This document shows, piece by piece, positions 1 through 7,656 of a stretch of DNA of 15,895 bases (position 1 is the first letter of the stretch; each line of letters starts with the position of its first letter). Source of the DNA: Polyrhizophydium stewartii (lineage: Eukaryota; Chytridiomycota; Chytridiomycetes; Rhizophydiales). The position numbers were made by a program, and so were the translations under genes. The stretch lies in the NCBI GenBank assembly GCA_027604665.1, contig JADGIZ010000330.1, positions 1 through 15,895 on the forward strand, given 5' to 3'. Under the pieces are notes generated by a model. That model worked only from the letters and a program-made list of their open reading frames with translations. It was not told the DNA's origin and made no database searches.

Positions 1-278
1 CCGCATCCCCGCGTTTTCAAATGGACACTGCCAAAGTGCATATACACGCTCACGCCGTCCTGGCGCCGCGCACGAGAAAAAGCAACTGGTGGTGTTATTT
101 TGTGAGGTCAGTGCGAGAAGCAACGAGATGCGTGCACAAGCAACCGCTGGAACAGAGCAGCAACAGCAGCCAGTGCACTGGATCGAAAAAAAGGATGCGA
201 GTGATGCCAAAGTTGGGAGTGGGATGAAGGAAGGGCTATGGAGGCGATCTGATGAACGGATCGGCCGAACGTGGTAGA

Positions 279-2540
279 TCAGTCGGTGCGTGTATGCACG
301 ACCAGGCTCGGCGCGACGCAGAGCCCAAGGCCATCGGGCACGCCATAGAATGCGCGCGTGAGATCAATTCCCTCGTGCAAGCCGGCAGAGTCCGCGTGAG
401 TCGGCCACCACACGCCTTCAAGCGCAATGGTCACTGCGATCGTGCCATCGGCGGCCGGCTGGCGCTCGGCGACGGACGTCGCGACAAGGTGCGCAATGTT
501 GGGCGACACAAACACCTCGCCGACTTCCCATGCCTCGTCGCGCGGGCCGCGCGTCCACTCGACGGAGCCCAAGTCGGCAGCGTCGCTGTCGAGCGCGTGG
601 GCAGCCTCTACGTGAGCAAGCGGCATGCCCGGCTCGTTGTGCATCACAAGCACAGGTCCCGCTGGGCCGTCCGCATCGGGCGTTGGGCACTGGGGCCTGC
701 TGCGCGCGCGCCAGATGCGCAGCCGCAGGTCCGTGCTGTCAACGTATGCCTTGAACGCGTCGGCCTTGCGGCCAAAGCGCGCCAGGACGTGCGGCGGCGG
801 GTGCGCGGCCATGATCTGCAGGTGTGCATGCGTGATCTCGCCGCTCGGGGCCGGGATGCGGAACGTGAGCGCGTGCACCACACGACGCGTGGGGAGGTCG
901 CTGGCGTCGAGTGCCGGCGCGAGATGCATGCGACCGGTGCCGCAGCGCACGGCCCCTGTTGTCATGTCCACTGCCGCCACATCGCCGAGCGACCGGACCG
1001 CCGTGTCGGTCATGTGCGAGCGCGCCGGCTGGGGCGCGGGGAGCGACTGCGGCAGACCCGTGGTGGCGTTGACGGGCATGTCTGCCTGCGACACGACGGT
1101 GAACTTGTCCCAGGTCTTTCCGTCAATGTCCTTGAACTTGCAGTTGGCGCGGTCGATCTTGCCCTTGTGATGGAAGACGCACAGCAGCGCGCCGTAGTTG
1201 ACGCCGTTCTGCATTCCAATGCGTGATCAGCGGCGAGGCTCGGGGCGAGGGATCGGCGGTTGCAGACGCTGATCGAGGCGGCACTCACGTCCATGGCCGC
1301 CGTGGCTGCCCACCACGGGTTGTTCTGGAGGCCGTCCTTCCAGTACCGGATCGAGTCACCCCCGAGTCCCGCGAGCGCCACAAAGCTGCGGCCGGGCTGG
1401 ACGACCAGCGTGTTGGATGTGGACGCAATCTGCGTGCCCTCAAAGTCGGACATGAGGTGCGTGCGCGCGTACGAATGCTCGTGGCTCGTGAGCACAATCG
1501 CGCCGTGGCGCCGGCACGTATCTGCACAGCGAAAGCGCGTCAGCCCTGGCAACGACTTTGGATCGGCCGGCTTCTGCTCAAGCGTCGGCACACAGCTCAG
1601 ATCGCACCGTAGACAAGATAGCCCGTCTCGTCCTTCTTGTCGCCTGTCTGGTACTTTTGCTGGTTCTTGTGCCACACGCACAGCTTCCACTTGGCGTCGC
1701 TGTGCTGCGAGAGCGCCTGGTCGATAAAGGTGGCGTGGTCGGTGCCGAGCGTCCCGATGCCCGACATCACAATGACCTGCGCCGCTCGTCAGCATGGCGC
1801 TCGCGGCAAGCAAGCAAACGGCACCCATGCACGCACGATGCCGTGGAACTTGCAGACCATGTTGATGCCGTAGTCGCCGACGCAGTTGCGCAGCACGCGC
1901 GACTTGGTCGCCTGCTTGGTCAGGCGGTCGCGATACCCTGTCTTGTCCGTGTACCACTCGGCGACATCGTGGTTGCCGACGACGGCGAACTTTGGGAACC
2001 GATTGCCCATGACCTCGGTGAACTGGTCCATGAAGCCCTCGGGGTCATCTGAAGCGCCAGGGTGTCGCAGCGTTGCCGAGCGGGGCGGGGCGTGGCGTGG
2101 GCGTGGGCGTCAGCAAGGCGATGATGGCCTCTGATCGCCCATCGCAGAGGAGATGGGTCACCTTCGTAGTCAAAGTCGCCCAGCTGCACGAGCGCCTGCG
2201 CTCCCCAGTCACGCATCATGCGCAGCACGCGCCGGGGGTGCACGCCGAGACCCTGGTCACCCGTGAAGGCCACCTTGACCTCCCAGGCCTCGTCCTTGTC
2301 CTTCATGGGCGTCGGCGAGCTGCTGCGCAGCGTCTGGGCGTCCTCGCCGCGAAGCAGCGACAGGGCGCTCGGCCCGACGCCTCCGAGCTTGCAAGCGGTG
2401 CCGAATGCGGCCGCGCGCGGGGCCAAAGCGAGTGCGGCCGCGGCGAGCAGCGCTGCGCATGCGGTGCGCACGAGCGCAGCGGCCGCCGAGCGGCCTCGGC
2501 GCTCCGAGCGCTGCGGGCTCGCGGAGCGTGTCTTGGCCAT
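279..2540 (-). CDS. Purple acid phosphatase-like metallophosphoesterase with C-terminal accessory domain
   Basis: Five exons read on the minus strand: 2540-2162, 2048-1837, 1776-1608, 1521-1289 and 1208-279. All junctions are GT-AG, phases agree, and the product is 640 aa. The calcineurin-like metal-binding motifs appear in order: GDQG (residues 94-97), GDFDY (121-125), GNHD (151-154), VWHK (231-234) and HEH (267-269). These would bind a two-metal centre that hydrolyses phosphomonoesters; the TGY-(L)VYDTCRRHGAI stretch before HEH is typical of secreted acid-phosphatase-like enzymes. The last motif reads SHEH rather than the usual GHxH. Residues 1-46 hold a basic stretch, then a hydrophobic Ala/Leu segment, read as a signal peptide or signal anchor; this supports the start at 2540. 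After the catalytic domain (to about residue 385) come some 250 residues with a beta-rich pattern, ending in a FYGVPDG...APSLVV segment that resembles DNRLRE/CBM96-type domains. That domain call is inference. The start lies 28 bp from the divergent co-chaperone start. Confidence 0.9.
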
Positions 2541-2568
2541 TGTGGACGAAAATCCAAGTTCGCCGGAA
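2541..2568. promoter_or_regulatory. 28-bp gap between divergent start codons
   Basis: Only 28 bp separate the ATG of the phosphatase (minus) from the proposed ATG of the TPR/J-domain gene (plus). Any shared promoter elements, and at least one 5' UTR, must therefore overlap the neighbouring gene. The gap is relatively A-rich (gacgaaaatcc) but shows no clear TATA box. The spacing depends on the 8-nt first exon proposed for the plus-strand gene. Confidence 0.5.
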
Positions 2569-4965
2569 ATGACTGCGTGAGGTTCCCGTCGTCAGAGCCC
2601 AGCCCGAGCACCCGCCGGCCGCACCGCGCCGATGCGCATCGCCGCGGCGCCGCACAGCACAGCGCATGCCGCCCGCAGCAGCACGCGGCACCCGCCGTGC
2701 ACCGGGCGGACCGCGCCGATGCCCGGCCTCACGCCCTCCGCTGCTGACAACAACGTCGGCGCAGCCCAACCGCCGAGGAGCTCAAGAATCAGGCCAACGA
2801 GCTGTTCAAGGCTGCCAAGTATGAGGAGTCCATCCCGCTGTATACGGCAGCAATAGGCAAGTCTGGCGCTGCACCGGCTGCGCCTCGGCCCGGCCCGCCG
2901 CCCGCCCGTTCCGCCTGTGCATGCCCGTCGGCGGTTCCCTCGCTGGCGTTTTACCTGCCTGCGTCGGGCAGAGCGCCAAGAAACGGCTCGCCGGCGAGCG
3001 CCTGCGGCCGACTCCGCCTGCCCGCGCTGCCCGCCCTCGCAGCGACTGCGGCCGACCATGCATCCCGCAGCGCCCGCCCGCCGTGCCCGATCCGCGCCGC
3101 GCCGCGCCGCCTGGCACCGCGAGCTGACGCTCCGCCGCCCCCGCCTCCCTCGCCCGCGTCGAACCCGCCGGATTCCGTCAGAGCTCGCCCCGACGACGGC
3201 GACCTTCTTCTCCAACAGGGCCGCGGCGCTGATCATGGTCAACCGCTTCAGGGACGCGCTTGCGGACTGCCTCAAGGCCATCGAGCTGGAGCCCGGCTTC
3301 ATCAAGGCCCACTTCCGCGCGGCAAAGTGCCATGTGCACCTCGGCGAGCTCGACAACGCAATGGTGCAGATTAAGAGCGCCGAGCAGGTTGGCGCCAAGG
3401 GAAGCGACCCGAAGCGCAAGGTCACGGACCAGGCCGAAGCCGTCGCAAAGGAGGTGTGCATTGCCTGCTGGCCTTATCGCGCTGCCCGCGTCAGCAGGGT
3501 GCGTGCTGACGGCGAGCCTGTCGCAATCAGCTACGCGAGATCCGCGTGCTCGACGGATACATTGCGCAGTTCACGACCTCGTTGGCTGGACAGCAGTATC
3601 GGCGCGCGCTGATGGCGATCGAGTCTGCCATGACGCTAGTCGACCCGTCACTGCGCAACACAGGCGCCGCGCAGTCGATTTCGTCGGTCGACGGAAGCAA
3701 GATGCGGAAGATCTGCGCCAAATGGCAGATCATGCGCGCCAAGGCTCTCGTTGGATGCTGGGACTTTGACGAGGCCGTGCGCGTTGCCCAGTGAGTTTCT
3801 TCATCAGTCGCGAGCGCCGAGGCCCCGTGCGGCGTTTCTGACGCCTACTCGCTGCAGCTCAATCCTATTCAAGGACAATCGCAACACAGAGGCACTCGTG
3901 CTGCGCGCGCAGACCATGCACCTGCTCGACTCGCACCCGGTCTCCACGATGCAGCAGTATCTCTCGCAGGCGCTCGCGTTCGACCCGGACAACAAGGACG
4001 CCCGCGCGCTGCACAAGCGCATCAAGACGCTCGAGGCGCTCAAGCAGGAGGGCAACGAGGCCTTTTCGCAGGTCAAGTGGGACGCGGCCGTCGACGCATA
4101 CAATCGCTATCTCGATGCGGACCCCGAGGGAGGCGTTGTGCGCGCCAAGGTTCTGAGCAACCGCGCCACGGTGCTCAGCAAGGTCCGCTCGCCGTGGCTG
4201 CTGCATCCAGAAGCATCCCTTTGTGCCGGCTGTTGATTCCGTTCGCCACCGCCACCTCCCTTCCCACACACACAAACAGATTGGAAAGCACGCCGACTCG
4301 GCAAAGGACGCGACCACGGCCCTCGCACATCTCGATAAGATCTGCTTCCCCAGGCTCGTCCTGCTCTCGCAGGAATCCAGCATCTCGCACCAGGAGCGCG
4401 GCGCGTCGCTATCCAGCTCTTTGTACTACAAGCTGTTTCTGCGCCGCGCGGACGCAAACATGAAGCTCGAGCAGTACGAGGATGCGGTGCGCGATTACGA
4501 GGCCGCCGGCGCCATCAAGCCCAAAGAGCAAGGTGTGCTTGAGGCAGTGGATTCTTGCTCTGCTTCTCGCATCTTCTGACCGCCGCTTTTCCGCCACGGT
4601 TGCAGAGGTCCAGCAGGCGCTCCGCAACGCCAAGCGCATGCTCGCCATGTCGAAGCGAAAAGACTATTACAAGATCCTGGGCTGCTCAAGAGACGCATCG
4701 GAGTCTGAGATCAAGAAGGCCTACCGCAAGATGGCCCTGCAGTACCACCCTGGTGCGGCGCAGCGCCTAGCACTCTGCCATGCTTCTACTGGCCGCTGAC
4801 CGTGCATGCCGCGATACAGACAAGCAGGCGGGTCTGTCGGACGAGGAGCGCGTTGTTGCGGAGAACAAGTTCAAGGAGATTGGCGAGGCATACACAGTGC
4901 TTTCTGACCCGCAAAAGAAGTATCTCTTTGACTCTGGACGCGACGTTGACGGCTCGTCGGCCTCG

Positions 4966-5004
<39 letters not shown>

Positions 5005-5331
5005 TTCGGCGGCGGCATGGAGGACATCTTTGCCCAGTTTGCGCACCAGAACTTTCACGCCGGCGGGTTTCCCCATGCGCGATCATCCCGCAGCAGCTTC
5101 CCCGGAGCCGGTGCTTACGGCGGCGGCGGCGGCGGCGGCGGTGGCCGCGGCGGTGGCGGCTACCAGCGCACTTATAGCAACCACGGTTTTAGCGGCTTTG
5201 CGCAGCCGGAAGCGGAAGACGAGGACGAGTTCGACTTTGTTCAAGGCGCATTCCGCGGAAACGGCCCGCAGCCGCAGTACGAGCAGCGGCGCGGCGCGGG
5301 CCGCAACACAGGCGAGTTCCGCTTCGGCTGA
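2569..5331 (+). CDS. DNAJC7-like TPR and J-domain co-chaperone
   Basis: Eight exons: 2569-2576, 2765-2856, 3182-3453, 3531-3790, 3858-4182, 4280-4532, 4606-4752 and 4820-5331, giving 622 aa. Phases agree at every junction. The N-terminal 400 residues are tetratricopeptide repeats (for example [24 protein letters not shown] and [12 protein letters not shown]) that would dock Hsp70/Hsp90 tails. The J domain follows (KDYYKILG at 422-429, HPD at 451-453), which stimulates Hsp70 ATPase; the HPD aspartate codon is split by the last intron. The tail is Gly-rich (runs of 12 and 9 Gly), then acidic, making the protein longer than human DNAJC7 (494 aa). The first exon encodes only MTA minus one base; it is supported by a GTGAGG donor, a CTGAC branch site 19 nt before the CAG acceptor, and a clean join to the first repeat. 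Intron 2 uses a GC donor (AG|GCAAGT). AATAAA lies 102 bp past the stop. Confidence 0.95.
4966..5001 (+). repeat. GGC trinucleotide run encoding 12 Gly
   Basis: One GGT and eleven perfect GGC triplets lie in frame just after the J domain. They encode 12 consecutive glycines, followed by Phe and three more Gly. Such runs are prone to length change by slippage; G/F-rich linkers after J domains are common in DnaJ proteins. Confidence 0.95.
5119..5160 (+). repeat. Second Gly-coding GGC/GGT run
   Basis: Nine consecutive Gly codons (mostly GGC), one Arg codon, then four Gly codons, in the C-terminal tail of the co-chaperone. Together with the run at 4966-5001 this accounts for much of its extra length. 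Confidence 0.9.
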
Positions 5332-5432
5332 GTACCGCGGTGCCGATGCCTGGCGTCGCCGGAAGCGGCGGCGGCCTGAAGCAGCGGATGACGGTGAAGG
5401 CAGCTTTTGTGTGGGTGCACTTGGTAGGTCGG

Positions 5433-5438
5433 AATAAA
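5433..5438 (+). terminator. Polyadenylation signal AATAAA
   Basis: A canonical AATAAA hexamer starts 102 bp after the stop codon of the TPR/J-domain gene, in the 154-bp gap before the convergent zinc-ribbon gene. Position and strand fit cleavage and polyadenylation of the plus-strand transcript. No matching hexamer is visible for the opposing gene in this gap. Confidence 0.6.
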
Positions 5439-5485
5439 ACGAAGACGTGGGTCTTGTGGAGCCGGCGGTTCGCGCATCCATCTTT

Positions 5486-6364
5486 CTATACGTCGGCCAG
5501 AAAGTCCTGCAGGCTGAATCGGCTGCCCGCTTTCTTGTCCTTCTCCTCCTGCTGCTTTTTGAGCAGCGACTTGAGATCGTTGCGTTGCTTGTCCTTTTTC
5601 TTCTTCTTGGCTGCCTCCTGCGCGGACGCGGGCTTGGCCTCTTGTGCGGTCGGCTGAGGGTGCTTTGGTCCAGCTTTTCCATGAATCCCGCCTTGGGATG
5701 CAGGCGTCGAGTGTTTTGCCGAGGCCGACGGAGTCGCGATGGTGCCCATCTGCGCTGTCTTGGGGCGCTTCGCAGGAGGCGCGCCAGCGGCATGCTGGGC
5801 ATCGGGCAGTGCGCCGGCCGCGGGGCCGCCGTCTGCACGTCGCTTGGCCGGCGTGGGCTGCGCGGCCGGAGCCGAGCGCGAGCTGACCGCAGCGAGATCC
5901 TCGGTCGAGATGCCCGGGAGGAACGAGACGAAGCCGCAGACCAGGCATGCGCTGCGCACGTTGGTCGCCAGCGAGCGCGGCGTCTGGCCGGGCTCGGCGG
6001 GCGCCAGGCGCATCGGCTCCGGCGGGACGCGGAACGGCGCCGGATGCGTGTGCTTGGCGCCTGCCTGCGTCGCCCGGCCGCCCGCGGCCGCTGGCGTGCG
6101 CCGGCGTTGCTTGCCCACCGAGACGGTCGACACGCTGCTCGTCAGGCCCGGCACGGCGATGGACCCGCAGCTCCAGCAGAGCCTCCGACGCAGGGCCGGC
6201 GTGACGGCCACGTTGCCCGCAACAGCATGCTCGATGAAGCACGAGACGAGGTGGCGGGACACAGCCGGCGCCGCGGCAAACATGCGCTGCGCGGCCGTCA
6301 GCAGGTGGTTGAGATGCTCCGTCGACTTTGCCGCCATCGAGGGAAAGCGCTTTATGATTCCCAT
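5486..6364 (-). CDS. RNase P/MRP-type zinc-ribbon protein (Rpr2/Rpp21/SNM1/RMP24-like)
   Basis: Uninterrupted frame of 292 aa from the ATG at 6364, or 283 aa from the second ATG at 6337. The 6364 ATG has a purine at -3 and G at +4 but overlaps the upstream gene's stop by one base; 6337 is a real alternative. Numbered from 6337, the protein has an N-terminal helix (STEHLNHLLTAAQRMF), a CxxC at 54-57 in RRLCWSCGSIAVPGLTSSV, and a second CxxC at 131-134 (SACLVCG). The first CxxC context resembles the Rpr2/Rpp21/SNM1 zinc ribbon of RNase P and MRP protein subunits; the wide spacing between the pairs (about 75 residues) is closer to the C18orf21/RMP24 type. The middle is Ala/Pro-rich. The end is a Lys-rich helix and the short motif FSLQDFLADV. 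The role in tRNA or rRNA processing is inferred from the family only. Confidence 0.72.
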   Translation of the reverse strand: MGIIKRFPSMAAKSTEHLNHLLTAAQRMFAAAPAVSRHLVSCFIEHAVAGNVAVTPALRRRLCWSCGSIAVPGLTSSVSTVSVGKQRRRTPAAAGGRATQAGAKHTHPAPFRVPPEPMRLAPAEPGQTPRSLATNVRSACLVCGFVSFLPGISTEDLAAVSSRSAPAAQPTPAKRRADGGPAAGALPDAQHAAGAPPAKRPKTAQMGTIATPSASAKHSTPASQGGIHGKAGPKHPQPTAQEAKPASAQEAAKKKKKDKQRNDLKSLLKKQQEEKDKKAGSRFSLQDFLADV

Positions 6365-7626
6365 CACAGATACTGGACCGTCTGCGAGCCCTCGAGCATG
6401 CGGAACGGGACAGTACGGCCACCCGGGTACGCCCTGCGCGCCTGGTGCACGATGCCGTCGCCAAACTCGGCCGTCACGAAGAAGTCGAGGATCACGGCTC
6501 GCTTCTTGTCGTCGCCAGCGCAAGGTGACAGCACCCACAGCTCCCAGCCGGCGTCGCGCGACTTGCTGCCAAAGCTCATGGCCGAGGCCGTCCCAAACTG
6601 CCGCGAGACGGATCCGTCGCTGTTCCTGATCCACGGCGTGATGAGCGCCTGCACCTTGATCTTGGACCTATCGAGGCCGGGCGGCACATGGACCCACGCA
6701 GCGACATTGAGAAAGTGGCCAAAGCTCTGTGACGCACAGTCAGCGCGCTGTCGCGGCTCGAAGAAAGGCTGGCTTGCTTGCACTCACGCGATCCGTGCGC
6801 GTCGCCCACGCCACTTGGACAACGTCTGTGTTGCTCGACAACCGCCACAGAAACTTGGCGTCGACAGCGTGCGGGTACGTCGTCAGATACGAGAGTGCGC
6901 CGGCGGCAAAGGGGATGCGGTTGGCGTGTCCAGCAGCGTCCCCAAAGCTGAGGACAAGATCCTGAATCGGCGCTTCTGTGAGCATTGCGTATCCCTCCGT
7001 TCGCGGCGGCGGCAGTGATCAAAACGACAGCTGCTCACGGCGTTGTTTGCGAAGACCTTCCGATACCTGCGCGACGACCCACGAACCACGCTCGTCGCGT
7101 AGATGCTGTACGTCCCGCGTTCGCCTCTGAACCCAGAGCGGCACAGGCTCAGTGGCACGGACGCCGCAGTCTTTCCCTGCGCACTCAGAAAGTCAATGTT
7201 GTCGGGCGGGCTTGTGGACTCATCCTCGAGCACCCAAACGGCGGCCTGGAATGTCAGTGTGCTGCCGCGGCCTTGGTCAGACGATGCATAGTCGGCCCAG
7301 GCGAGCTGGACCGCTGCTGCCTTGGCTGGCGCGTTTGAGTCGGCATCGGTGTTGCAGTGGTGGTCGCCGTCGTTGCAGCCACCACCGCAAGCAGGTGTTG
7401 TTGGCGGCGTTAGCATCCTTTGGTCGACGCCCACGGATCTCCGCCTCGCACAGCACGCACGGCCGAACGGCGGGTTCCAGATGGGCGGGATGCGGCTTTC
7501 GGCAAGCAGCGCGCATGGTGTCCATCGCTTATCAAGCACGGAGCGGCTCATAGCATCGGTGGCAACGGGCGCCGGTGCAACGCATGCGGGCAACGCCGCC
7601 AAGGCAAACACGAGTGCCTGGTGCAT
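6364..7626 (-). CDS. Unrecognised secreted protein, 3 exons
   Basis: Exons read 7626-7039, 6961-6788 and 6726-6364, giving 374 aa with every junction in phase 0. The second intron is well supported (GTGAGT donor, GCTGAC branch site, CACAG acceptor). The first has a good donor (GTGAGC), but the acceptor at 6962 (ATTCAG) was chosen because nearer AGs break the phase or are poor. The product begins with a hydrophobic signal peptide (MHQALVFALAALPACVAPAP). Next comes a Cys-rich patch (CGGGCNDGDHHC) that could bind metal or form disulfides. After it are beta-rich stretches such as STLTFQAAVWVLEDE, LNVAAWVHVPPG and WELWVLSPC. No transmembrane helix follows. I do not recognise the family; a secreted wall-associated or carbohydrate-binding protein is a guess. 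It is divergent from the ketopantoate reductase gene (30 bp) and immediately upstream of the zinc-ribbon gene on the same strand. Confidence 0.6.
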
Positions 7627-7656
7627 CGTTCCTGAGAAAGATCATCTTTCCCGCCA
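7627..7656. promoter_or_regulatory. 30-bp gap between divergent starts, with perfect palindrome
   Basis: The ATGs of the secreted-protein gene (minus) and the ketopantoate reductase gene (plus) are 30 bp apart. Positions 7636-7650 form a perfect inverted repeat, GAAAGAT-C-ATCTTTC (7-bp arms, 1-nt centre), almost centred in the gap. A symmetric protein-binding site in a bidirectional promoter, or an element in overlapping 5' leaders, is inferred. Confidence 0.5.

Noticed and set aside
252..1226. Long plus-strand open frame (324 codons) opposite the phosphatase
   Set aside because: It is antisense to the last two exons of a gene with clear motifs, is rich in Arg/His/Val as expected of a GC-rich shadow frame, and has no recognisable domain.
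2592..3461. Minus-strand open frame of 289 codons opposite the co-chaperone 5' half
   Set aside because: It is antisense to TPR-coding exons and the intron between them; the plus strand has clear family similarity.
5447..7018. Plus-strand open frame of 523 codons opposite the zinc-ribbon and secreted-protein genes
   Set aside because: It spans two unrelated minus-strand genes, ignores their introns, and has the Arg-rich composition of antisense GC-rich DNA. Long antisense frames are common at this GC content.
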